NCBI RefSeq assembly: GCF_964283195.1 | Contig: NZ_CAXYLH010000013.1 | DNA: 51,158 nucleotides | Reading direction: 5' to 3' (one strand) | DNA from: Paratractidigestivibacter sp003150175 | GTDB lineage: Bacteria > Actinomycetota > Coriobacteriia > Coriobacteriales > Atopobiaceae | Shown: positions 41,727-51,158 of the stretch, piece by piece | Position numbering within the stretch: the first letter of the stretch is position 1 | How the letters are laid out: each line of letters begins with the position of its first letter | Notes under the pieces: generated by a model | Databases searched by the model: none | What the model was told of the DNA's origin: nothing | Seen by the model: the letters and a program-made list of their open reading frames with translations, nothing else | Translations under genes and position numbers: made by a program

Positions 41727-42599
41727 CTAGCCGGTGATGCTGCCGAAGCCCTCGCCGAAGGCCTCGTGAACCTCCGAGATAAAGACGATCGCCTCGGGAT
41801 CCTCCTCGGCGACGACCTGCTTGAGCAGGGGGACCTGGTTGCGGCCGAGGACGCAGAAGAGCACGGGGCGGTCGTTGCCGCTCCACACGCCGCGCGCCTG
41901 CAGCTCAGTGCAGCCGCGGTTCAGGTCGTACATGATGGCGTTGGCGATCTCGGCGTGGCGCTCCGAGATGATGTAGGCGGCGCGCTCGGAGCGGGGGCCA
42001 TCGATGACGGCGTCGATGACCTTGCCGCAGATGTACATGGCGATGGCCGCGTACAGCGCGTTCTCGACGGAGAAGACCGGCGCCGACAGCGCGATCACGA
42101 GGCCGTCCACGACGATCATCGCCGTCCCGACGGGGATGGAGAGCTTCTTTGCCAGGAGCTGCGAGATGATATCGGTTCCGCCGGTGTTGCCGCCAGTGCG
42201 GAACACGAGGCCGAGCCCGATGCCCGTGATGACGCCGCCCCACAGGGCGCACAGCAAAAGATCGCCGTTGCCGAGCACGGGCAGGAACGGCACGAACGCG
42301 TCGGTAAAGACGCCACAGGCGATGATGCCGATGACGGTGCGCACGATGTAGCCGCGGTTGCCGCTCTTTATGACGAGCAGGAGCAGGAAGACGTTCATCA
42401 CAATCGTCTGCATGCCGACGGGAAGGTACACACCGACGGCCTCGGCGAGCGCATAGAACACCGTGGCCAGGCCCGTGATGCCGCCCGCCGCGAGGCCGTT
42501 GGGGACCTCGAAGCAGTCCACGCCCACGGCGAAGATGGCCGAGCCGGCCACGATGAGCGCGAGGTCGCGCAGGCGCACGCGCCAACGAGATTCACCCAT
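41727..42599 (-). CDS. yitT: YitT family membrane protein (DUF161/DUF2179)
   Basis: 290 residues. Five to six hydrophobic segments in the first 190 residues, for example LALIVAGSAIFAVGVDCF and TIVMNVFLLLLVIK, with the conserved VPNGLAAGGITGLA and RTGGNTGGTDIISQLL. A soluble C-terminal DUF2179 domain follows (PVLFCVLGRNQVPLLKQVV). Function in the family is not established; transport is often assumed. It begins 9 bp after prfB. The gene symbol follows the Bacillus family name. Confidence 0.85.
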   Translation of the reverse strand: MGESRWRVRLRDLALIVAGSAIFAVGVDCFEVPNGLAAGGITGLATVFYALAEAVGVYLPVGMQTIVMNVFLLLLVIKSGNRGYIVRTVIGIIACGVFTDAFVPFLPVLGNGDLLLCALWGGVITGIGLGLVFRTGGNTGGTDIISQLLAKKLSIPVGTAMIVVDGLVIALSAPVFSVENALYAAIAMYICGKVIDAVIDGPRSERAAYIISERHAEIANAIMYDLNRGCTELQARGVWSGNDRPVLFCVLGRNQVPLLKQVVAEEDPEAIVFISEVHEAFGEGFGSITG

Positions 42600-42608
42600 G
42601 ACGCTCCC

Positions 42609-43724
42609 CTACTCCGGGTCCGTCTCGCCGGTGGCCCAGCGATGGTAGCCGACGATGAACTTGTCCAGGTCGCCGTCGTCGAGGACGGACTCGACGTTGC
42701 CCGTCTCGACGCCCGTGCGCAGGTCCTTGACCATCTGGTACGGATAGAGCACGTAGCTGCGAATCTGGTTGCCGAAGCCGATCTCGCGCTTGGGGCCGCG
42801 CAGCTCATCGAGCTCCGCGGCGCGCTTCTCGAGTTCCTTCTCGTACAGGCGGCTCCGCAGGATCTTCATCGCGAAGGCCTTGTTCTGGAGCTGGCTGCGC
42901 TCGTTCTGGCACGTGACGACCGTGCCGGTGGGCAGGTGCGTGATGCGCACGGCAGAGTCGGTCGTGTTGACGCCCTGGCCGCCGTGGCCCGTGGCGTGGT
43001 AGACGTCGATGCGCAGGTCCTTGGGGTCGATGTCGACCTCGACCTCGTCTGGCAGCACCGGCAGGACCTCGACGCCGGCGAAGGTGGTCTGCCGGCGCTT
43101 CTGCGCGTCCGTGGGAGAGATGCGCACCAGCCGGTGCACGCCTCCTTCGGCGCGGAGCATGCCGTAGGCGTTCTTGCCGTGGACGGTGAAGGTCGCCCGG
43201 TCGATGCCGATGACCTCGCCCGCGGGGCAGTCGTTGACGTCGACTTTCCAGCCGCGGCGGTCGCAGTAGCGCAGGTACATGCGGAACAGCATCTCGCACC
43301 AGTCTTGGGCCTCGAGGCCGCCCTGGCCGGGGGTCACGGTGACGATGGCGTCGCCGTGGTCGAGGTCGTCGGTGAACCAGCTGGAGAGCTCGAGCTCCGA
43401 GAGCTCGCCTTCCAGCTCTGCCGCCGAGGAGGCGGCCTCGTCGCGCAGGTCGTCGTCGCCCGTCTCTTCCGCGAGCTCGAGCGCCGCCGCGGCGTCGTCG
43501 AGCTTCTCGCGGGCGTTGTCGATGGCGGCGACGTCGGCCTTCGCCGATGCGAGCTGCGCCATCACCTCGCGGGCGGCGTCTGCGTCGTTCCACAGCGCAG
43601 GGTCGCCGCTCTGATCCTCGAGGCGCTTGACGTCCAGACGGCGCTCATCGATGTGGAGATACCCCTCCACCTCGGCGAGACGCGCGCGCAGAGCGTCGAG
43701 CGTTTCGTTAGTGATGTCTGCCAT
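42609..43724 (-). CDS. prfB: Peptide chain release factor 2, with Ser-Pro-Thr in the codon-recognition loop
   Basis: 371 residues. Reads UGA and UAA and releases the peptide. The GGQ motif is at 248-250 (TGHGGQGVNTTDS). At 203-205, where RF2 normally has the Ser-Pro-Phe anticodon tripeptide, the sequence is Ser-Pro-Thr (LVRISPTDAQKRRQTTF; codons TCT CCC ACG). RF1 has Pro-X-Thr there, but the surrounding protein is RF2-like. The frame is continuous from the ATG, so the programmed frameshift of E. coli prfB is absent. It lies between secA (10-bp gap) and yitT. Confidence 0.93.
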   Translation of the reverse strand: MADITNETLDALRARLAEVEGYLHIDERRLDVKRLEDQSGDPALWNDADAAREVMAQLASAKADVAAIDNAREKLDDAAAALELAEETGDDDLRDEAASSAAELEGELSELELSSWFTDDLDHGDAIVTVTPGQGGLEAQDWCEMLFRMYLRYCDRRGWKVDVNDCPAGEVIGIDRATFTVHGKNAYGMLRAEGGVHRLVRISPTDAQKRRQTTFAGVEVLPVLPDEVEVDIDPKDLRIDVYHATGHGGQGVNTTDSAVRITHLPTGTVVTCQNERSQLQNKAFAMKILRSRLYEKELEKRAAELDELRGPKREIGFGNQIRSYVLYPYQMVKDLRTGVETGNVESVLDDGDLDKFIVGYHRWATGETDPE

Positions 43725-43734
43725 GCACCGGTTC

Positions 43735-46599
<2,865 letters not shown>

Positions 46600-46713
46600 A
46601 TGGGCGCTCCTATTGAACTAAGCGGTCTTCCGCTGATTTTCCATCCTTTTTACTTTACTCATTGCTCCGCCGTTTGGTTGGCCCTGCCGCTTGTATCGCA
46701 AAACAACCATTCG

Positions 46714-49653
46714 CTAGACCGCCGCCTCGCGCGCGGCCTCCGACCCGACTCCCCCCATCTCGCCGACCGGCTCGTGCAGCGCCCGCTTCATGAGCCTCGA
46801 CGGCTCCGCGCCGATATCCACCCTCAGCCGCCTCTCGTAGGATCGGTACCTCGCCTGCGCCTCCACGCCTCGGCCTGACGCCCTGAGCGACCTGATGAGC
46901 AGCGTCATCGCGTCCTCCCTCATGTCGTCGACCAAAAGCGCGTTGTTCGCGAACCGCGACGCGAGCCGTTTCTTGTCCAGCCTCATCGCCGCCTCGCCGC
47001 CGGCGACCATCGCGTCGGCGTACGTCCTGCGAAGGTCCTCCCTCACGTCCTCCAGGCACATCATCGGTGCCTCCGGCAGCCGGCACAGGTCGCCCGCGTA
47101 CAGCTCCTCCGCCTTCATCGCAGCGCTGCACGTCCTCGAGTCGCCCGTGCTCTCGACCGCGTGCTTGGCCCACATCGTGAACTCATCGACGTCGCAGGTC
47201 ACCATGCCCGGCGCGAGCGAGATGACCTGGGACGTCTTCACCGAGACGAACGGGTCCTCGGTGAAGCCGTAGGCTGCGATCGCGCTTCTTATCGCGGACG
47301 TGCCCGAGTAGACGCGTTGCAGGGCCTTCTTCCCGTCCGTGACGTCCGGCCAGATGCACGATGCCATGCGAGAACGGCAGGACAGGTGGCCGCTTTGCAG
47401 CGCGAGGTACTCCAGAATCGCGCGGGCGCCCCGCTTCGCCAGGTCGGCATTGGAGACCCGCTTGCCGTTAACCCAGAGCGAGAACTCCCCTAGGACGTTC
47501 ACGCGGATCTCGGAGCGTCTCGCCGACAGCGCACCCTTCGCGGCGCCCGTGAGGAGGCCTTTCTCCTTCACCTGCGGGACGCAGTTCCTCCGCGCGACCT
47601 CGACCATCCTCCTCCACCCCGCGGGGATCTGGTCGTCGAGCGCCTCGCCGAACTCGCCCGTGTCGTCCGTCAAGGCGACGAGGAGCCATGTCGCGTCCGG
47701 CGGCAGGCTCGGCGCGGCCGCGCTCAAAGGCACGCGGTCATCGGCCACGTCGCTGCACGCCTCTTGGACGAGGCGTGCCACGATATACAGGACGCCGCGC
47801 CTCTCGACCCGGTACAGGGATTGTTTCTCGCCGAGCTGAAAACGGGCCACCTGCGCGAATATCCTCGCGACCTCCTCCGCGTACTCCCACGAGATCTCAG
47901 CGCACGCCTCCGCCGCCGAGTTGATCGCGGCCAAGACATATGCGCTCGGGCGCCTGCGCAGGAGCATCATTCCCTCGCACACGAGCGAGAGCGTCCTTAC
48001 GAGTAGGTCTCCCGACTTCGCGGCCTTCGAGCGAATTGCGGAGGCGAGCCCCGTCGTCATATCGCCCAGCGCCCCGAGGGCGAGCTCCGCGGCCCATATG
48101 TAGCAGGTGAGCCCCTCGTAACCCCTTTCCGAGAAGAACGTCTCGCACTCCCCCACCACCGAGAGGTCGCCCCAGCGGCTTCCGCACGAGAATGCCCTCG
48201 CGACCTCCATGTCGAGCCTGAGCAGCCATTCCGTCACCGTCTTCGGAACCCCTTCGCCGACGACGGGCAAAAGCGCTTCCATGGCGTCCGAGAACCTGCC
48301 GCTCAACAGGAGGCTGAGCGACTCCTCATGGAGGAGGGCGCGCTTTTGGAGGGGCGAGCGCTCGGTTCCGAGGATCATCGGGGGCTCATGGTCCCCTCTC
48401 ATCCGCAGCCTCAAGGCGATCAGCCCGCGGCACAGCATCGACGCCTCGTCCGCAGGCGCCTGCGCGTCGTCGACCGAGATGCGCCCTCCTCGCAACGTCC
48501 CTAGGGCCGCAACCGTCTGCTCGATGAGGCGAAATTGCGGCTCTTTCCTTGTTTTTGACGGAGCGGTGTTCACGTAATTCGAAACCATCGAGATAAAGCC
48601 CCTGTCGATGAGCTCCGGCGCCCAGTCGGCGATGACCTCTGAGGCTTCTTTTCTCGGAAGGCACGGAAGCAGCGTGGCAAGGCGCTCGTAATGCCCCTGA
48701 GACCCGAGCAACCAAAGGCATCGCGCCGCGACATCCGGGAACTGGGAGGTCAAGTCGCTGACTCTGCCGTGGTCGTAAGAGAACCATCCCATGGACTTCG
48801 AGCAAGGACACTCAAATGACCGAGAGTCAAAGGAAATCCCAAAGAACGGCGCCCAGAGCGCGAGCTGCTCGAGCGTCTCCTCGTCAACGGCGCCCAGCAC
48901 CTTGCGAACATCCTCGAAGGTCCCTCTCCCAAGGAGCACGAGCGTAAGCCGCAGCGCAAGCTCCTCGTCGATGAGGTCAGAGCGCAAACTCGCATTCACA
49001 AGCTCGGAGAGCGCCCTCGCATAGTCGGTGGAATCAACCGGGTCCTTTCCGCAGCCCACAGAAGCTCGCCGGAGCGACTGAGCAAGCGCAGGAATACCGC
49101 GAGAGAACCTGGAAAGTCGCTCGTCTTCGCGCTTAGAGGACCTCGTGATCGGAGAAACGTCAGATATGTCATCGCAAGTGAGGAGCAGGTGGGCAGGCAA
49201 GGAATCGAGCAGCTGTCGCGCTTCAGGCCGGAGCGTAATCAGGACCTTATCCCCATCGTTCACCAACTTGGAAATTGCCCGCGTTTGCCGGTCGACCTCC
49301 ATCTCGTCGGAAGGCGGGAGCAAAGACGCGATGACCATGACGTCGCATGTGAGCCCTTTCGTCTTGGATCGAACCGAACGAGAGAGCCTGGCCATCAGCT
49401 CCGTAGCGTTCTGCGAAGACGAGCTAGAGAAATCAAAAGGGAAAGTCCGCGCACCCCCAGCCTCCGCCAGCCGACAGAGCTCCTGGATAAACACCTGCGG
49501 GCAGTACCCCGGCTCGCAGCACACGACGATCAGGTTATAGCGGCGGAAATATCCCAAGAGCATACTTGGGAGCGGCTCGCCCGCAGCGCTCATTCCCTCA
49601 AACGTCGGTGCTGGCGGCAGCTTCTCTTGAAGCATGTAAACCCTTGGGCTCAT
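46714..49653 (-). CDS. Large SARP/BTAD-type transcriptional regulator, degenerate P-loop
   Basis: 979 residues. The C-terminal quarter is an OmpR-like winged helix (about 716-810, opening IRVNVLGEFSLWVNGKRVS) followed by a BTAD domain (about 822-960, ending RYRSYERRLRVDIGAEPSRL), the SARP arrangement. The N-terminal 700 residues look like the STAND/MalT-type ATPase and helical-repeat part, but the expected P-loop (VVCCEPGYCPQVFIQEL) lacks the Gly-Lys-Thr/Ser. The ATG at 49653 has no clear ribosome site; an ATG at 49635 has AAGGG 6 nt upstream and may be the true start. Target genes are unknown. It is read toward secA. Confidence 0.75.
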   Translation of the reverse strand: MSPRVYMLQEKLPPAPTFEGMSAAGEPLPSMLLGYFRRYNLIVVCCEPGYCPQVFIQELCRLAEAGGARTFPFDFSSSSSQNATELMARLSRSVRSKTKGLTCDVMVIASLLPPSDEMEVDRQTRAISKLVNDGDKVLITLRPEARQLLDSLPAHLLLTCDDISDVSPITRSSKREDERLSRFSRGIPALAQSLRRASVGCGKDPVDSTDYARALSELVNASLRSDLIDEELALRLTLVLLGRGTFEDVRKVLGAVDEETLEQLALWAPFFGISFDSRSFECPCSKSMGWFSYDHGRVSDLTSQFPDVAARCLWLLGSQGHYERLATLLPCLPRKEASEVIADWAPELIDRGFISMVSNYVNTAPSKTRKEPQFRLIEQTVAALGTLRGGRISVDDAQAPADEASMLCRGLIALRLRMRGDHEPPMILGTERSPLQKRALLHEESLSLLLSGRFSDAMEALLPVVGEGVPKTVTEWLLRLDMEVARAFSCGSRWGDLSVVGECETFFSERGYEGLTCYIWAAELALGALGDMTTGLASAIRSKAAKSGDLLVRTLSLVCEGMMLLRRRPSAYVLAAINSAAEACAEISWEYAEEVARIFAQVARFQLGEKQSLYRVERRGVLYIVARLVQEACSDVADDRVPLSAAAPSLPPDATWLLVALTDDTGEFGEALDDQIPAGWRRMVEVARRNCVPQVKEKGLLTGAAKGALSARRSEIRVNVLGEFSLWVNGKRVSNADLAKRGARAILEYLALQSGHLSCRSRMASCIWPDVTDGKKALQRVYSGTSAIRSAIAAYGFTEDPFVSVKTSQVISLAPGMVTCDVDEFTMWAKHAVESTGDSRTCSAAMKAEELYAGDLCRLPEAPMMCLEDVREDLRRTYADAMVAGGEAAMRLDKKRLASRFANNALLVDDMREDAMTLLIRSLRASGRGVEAQARYRSYERRLRVDIGAEPSRLMKRALHEPVGEMGGVGSEAAREAAV

Positions 49654-49683
49654 AGTCTGCTCGAATCTCTTGATTTATCAATA

Positions 49684-49710
49684 TTGCAAGCAGGAAATTA
49701 CCATTTGCAA
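49684..49710. promoter_or_regulatory. Paired TTGCAA sites upstream of the SARP-type regulator
   Basis: TTGCAA occurs at 49684-49689 and 49705-49710, 21 bp apart (about two helical turns), in AT-rich DNA 30-60 bp upstream of the regulator. SARP proteins bind spaced direct repeats near promoters, so autoregulation is possible. TTGCAA is itself palindromic, so orientation is uncertain. Confidence 0.3.
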
Positions 49711-49807
49711 TCAGATTCAGCAGTTAGAAAGAGGTAAGCGGTAGCCCCTCGTTCGAAAGAAATCCGTTAGATTGCGGTAAGAAACAAATAAAGGCCTGCA
49801 TTTGACC

Positions 49808-49825
49808 CCTTTACATCTGTAAAGG
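49808..49825. promoter_or_regulatory. Perfect operator-like palindrome
   Basis: CCTTTACA-TC-TGTAAAGG is a perfect 8-2-8 inverted repeat, flanked by CC and AGGGG. It lies 155 bp upstream of the regulator start in a low-GC stretch (about 49680-49990). TGACAC (49915-49920) and GTGTCA (49936-49941) form a second, wider inverted repeat nearby. No gene is visible in 49654-50425. Confidence 0.45.
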
Positions 49826-50091
49826 AGGGGGGACATCAATAATGATTCGATACCGTTTACCGAAAAACATTATCGTCAAAGCATATAAACAGACATAAAC
49901 AATTGCGGCGTCAATGACACAAAATCGTGGTTATAGTGTCACGCCCAACCATGCAAAAAGCAGCCGCCCTCCAACACACCGGAGCGCACTAATCTAAAAA
50001 TTCGCGCCAAGAGGCCATGCAACTTAAGATGCGCCGCATCGGCGTGGCCGTCGACCCCCCCCTCGGCAGCCCGCTCGCCCTTGCACGAAAC

Positions 50092-50118
50092 GACGGGAAG
50101 GGACCGTCCCTTCCCGTC
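50092..50118. repeat. Perfect 12-bp hairpin
   Basis: GACGGGAAGGGA (50092-50103), loop CCG, TCCCTTCCCGTC (50107-50118). No U-run follows, so it is not a classical terminator. It lies in the gene-free region between the regulator and the IS200-type element. Confidence 0.6.
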
Positions 50119-50195
50119 ATCCTGCCGGTCAGCGGCGGAGCGTCGGCTCCTAAACAGGCGAGAAGGGGACGCGCCGGGCAAGAGGAGGAGCGCCG

Positions 50196-50256
50196 AGATC
50201 GCGCATTTTTACAAAAGAGGGCTCCAAGAGGCCCATTCTGTGGGGATGCGCGATCT
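50196..50256. repeat. 11-bp inverted repeat with a 39-bp loop
   Basis: AGATCGCGCAT (50196-50206) and ATGCGCGATCT (50246-50256) match perfectly. The enclosed segment has GGGC and GGCCC that may pair partly. No coding frame looks real here. Its role is unknown. Confidence 0.5.
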
Positions 50257-50289
50257 CTGCGCGGCCGGGGCGCCCAACCAAAATCATGA

Positions 50290-50428
50290 CCACCCGCATA
50301 GCGGGTGGTTTGCTCTTAGGGTATAACCCTAGGGTCCCAGGCCAGGGGCTCAAGCCCCTGGCCTGAACTCCGTTCAGGCCCGATAGCCCCTTGACGCGTG
50401 GCGGCCCGTCAAACGGGCGGGCGCGTCA
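50290..50428. repeat. Run of five adjacent perfect palindromes at the transposase 3' side
   Basis: In order: 8-bp stem at 50290-50308; TAGGGT-ATA-ACCCTA at 50317-50331; 12-bp stem AGGCCAGGGGCT (50339-50350/50353-50364); 9-bp stem GGCCTGAAC (50360-50368/50372-50380), sharing bases with the previous one; and TGACGCG/CGCGTCA (50392-50398/50422-50428) enclosing GCCCGT/ACGGGC (50404-50409/50413-50418). The last one includes the transposase stop codon. Confidence 0.8.
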
Positions 50429-50884
50429 CTTCCCAGCGAACGGGTCCTCGTACTCCTTGACGCTCAGCCGGTCGAGCGCGATGTCGGCGCTCTCCTGCTC
50501 GCGTATGTACTTCCTGATCGTCGACTCGTTGAGGCCGACGGTCGACACGTAGTAGCCCTCTGCCCAGAACTTCCTGTTCCCGAACTTGTACTTGAGGTTC
50601 GCGTGCCGGTCGAACATGAGCAGCGAGCTCTTGCCCTTCAGGTAGCCCATGAAGCTCGAGACGCTGAGCTTCGGCGGGATGCTGACCAGCATATGGACGT
50701 GGTCGGGCATGAGGTGCCCCTCGATGATCTCCACCCCCTTCCACATGCACAGCCGCCTGAGGATCTCCCCCAGGTCCTTGCGGTATTGGTCGTAGATCGC
50801 CTTCCTCCTATACTTCGGTGTGAACACGATGTGGTACTTGCACAGCCATTTCGTGTGCGCGAGGCTGTTGGCCTTCTGGGCCAC
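50426..50884 (-). CDS. tnpA: IS200/IS605 family transposase (TnpA, Y1 HUH)
   Basis: 152 residues from the GTG at 50884. It cuts and joins single-stranded DNA at hairpin ends. The HUH metal motif is HVH at 62-64 (MPDHVHMLVSIPP) and the catalytic tyrosine is Tyr126 in KYIREQE. The opening ANSLAHTKWLCKYHIVFTPKYRRK is typical. A GTG at 50893 is possible, but AAGGTG is 6 nt from the 50884 GTG, and family proteins start near that point. The protein looks intact and full length, so the element may still be active. Confidence 0.9.
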   Translation of the reverse strand: MAQKANSLAHTKWLCKYHIVFTPKYRRKAIYDQYRKDLGEILRRLCMWKGVEIIEGHLMPDHVHMLVSIPPKLSVSSFMGYLKGKSSLLMFDRHANLKYKFGNRKFWAEGYYVSTVGLNESTIRKYIREQESADIALDRLSVKEYEDPFAGK

Positions 50885-51038
50885 AGCAATCACCTTCCCT
50901 CTCGGGGCATGATGACCTGAACAATCCTCATGCTAGGGGGAAGGTTTTTTGTCGCGTAGCGGAAATTGCCCTCCACCCGCCGAGCGGGTGGTTTTCTATG
51001 CCGCGCGTACCGCGCGGCATAGACTAAAGTCCATGAAC

Positions 51039-51074
51039 AAAAAAGGCCCGCCCCGGGTCTCCCCGGGGCGGGCC
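51039..51074 (-). terminator. rRNA operon terminator
   Basis: GGCCCGCCCCGGG (51045-51057), 4-nt loop, CCCGGGGCGGGCC (51062-51074), then TTTTTT on the minus strand. It lies about 30 bp after the 5S rRNA 3' end. Confidence 0.93.
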
Positions 51075-51105
51075 TCAGCATATGCAAGGGAAAACGCCCC
51101 TTGCT

Positions 51106-51158
51106 GGCCGGCGGCGTCCTGCTCTCCCACGGACTACACCGCAGTACCATCGGCGCTA
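51106..51158 (-). rRNA. rrf: 5S ribosomal RNA, 3' part, cut by the window edge
   Basis: On the minus strand the last 53 bases read GCGCCGATGGTACTGC, then GGTGTAGTCCGTGGGAGAG, then AGGACGCCGCCGGCC, the typical 3' half of bacterial 5S rRNA (loop E and helix I). The 5' half lies outside the window. The 3' end is placed by analogy and may shift a few bases. The 16S and 23S genes are expected further right. Confidence 0.9.

Larger units (their letters stand above)
50290..51022 (-). mobile_element. IS200/IS605-type single-gene element (approximate limits)
   Basis: A Y1 transposase gene is bracketed by near-identical hairpins on the same strand: CCACCCGC/GCGGGTGG at 50290-50308 (loop ATA) and at 50973-50991 (loop CGA), each followed by TTT, one variable base, then CT. 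A perfect 12-3-12 hairpin (50996-51022) lies beyond the second. Same-strand subterminal hairpins are the mark of IS200/IS605 ends. Exact cleavage sites cannot be set. No TnpB or accessory gene is present. Confidence 0.65.

Noticed and set aside
42609..43724. Programmed frameshift in prfB
   Set aside because: The reading frame is continuous from the ATG through the GGQ motif; there is no in-frame UGA or slippery CTTTGA near the start.
50017..50289. Small plus-strand genes in the regulator-IS200 gap
   Set aside because: The frames cross several perfect hairpins, have no family resemblance and no convincing ribosome site.

Overview
This is a GC-rich housekeeping window in which almost every gene lies on the minus strand; only birA is clearly on the plus strand. 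The gene content and the proteins point to a Gram-positive, high-GC, anaerobic actinobacterium of the class Coriobacteriia (Collinsella/Olsenella-like). The clues are a fused AccD-AccA, FabK-type enoyl-ACP reduction, group I BirA, hydrogenase maturation genes beside the str operon, and a large SARP/BTAD-type regulator. The lineage is an inference from content, not a database result.

Layout. (1) 1-432: repeat-rich DNA 3' of accDA. (2) 433-9850: a complete type II fatty-acid synthesis operon read leftward, fabH-acpP-fabK-fabD-fabG-fabF-accB-fabZ-accC-accDA, with several start/stop overlaps. The biotin ligase birA is divergent at 10015-10806. One 123-bp element sits in inverted orientation just 3' of accDA and just 3' of birA, so it brackets the block. 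(3) 10950-14474: the str operon rpsL-rpsG-fusA-rpsJ with promoter and terminator. (4) 14571-18702: hypB, a 969-residue multi-Fe-S/FAD oxidoreductase and hypA. (5) 18803-26897: rpoB-rpoC with its own promoter and terminator. The polymerase looks unusual: beta' carries a C-terminal domain resembling the alpha-subunit CTD, and beta has a longer, divergent segment where fork loop 2 is expected. (6) 26935-27376: an intergenic region with two back-to-back structured elements that share loop and flank sequence but have different stems. (7) 27377-31437: rpmG-tRNA-Trp-secE-nusG-rplK-rplA and rplJ-rplL, with an L10-type leader and attenuator. (8) 31542-33210: tRNA-Tyr, tRNA-Thr, tRNA-Met and tuf behind one strong promoter.

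(9) 33322-41535: two transcription blocks read leftward. clpC-disA-ispD-ispF covers protein quality control, c-di-AMP synthesis and MEP isoprenoid synthesis. cysS-rlmB-yacP-tRNA-Thr covers translation and RNA metabolism. (10) 41727-46599: secA-prfB-yitT. (11) 46714-49653: a 979-residue BTAD/winged-helix regulator with a degenerate P-loop. (12) 49654-51158: AT-richer upstream DNA, a dense run of perfect palindromes, an IS200-type Y1 transposase with matching hairpins at both sides, then the terminator and 3' part of a 5S rRNA that runs off the right edge (an rRNA operon lies beyond).

The window mainly supplies lipid precursors, the transcription and translation core, secretion and isoprenoid enzymes. 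The novelty lies in the RNA polymerase architecture, the structured intergenic elements and a few residue-level departures (S12 R88, RF2 Ser-Pro-Thr). All function calls rest on motif recognition by eye; no search was run.
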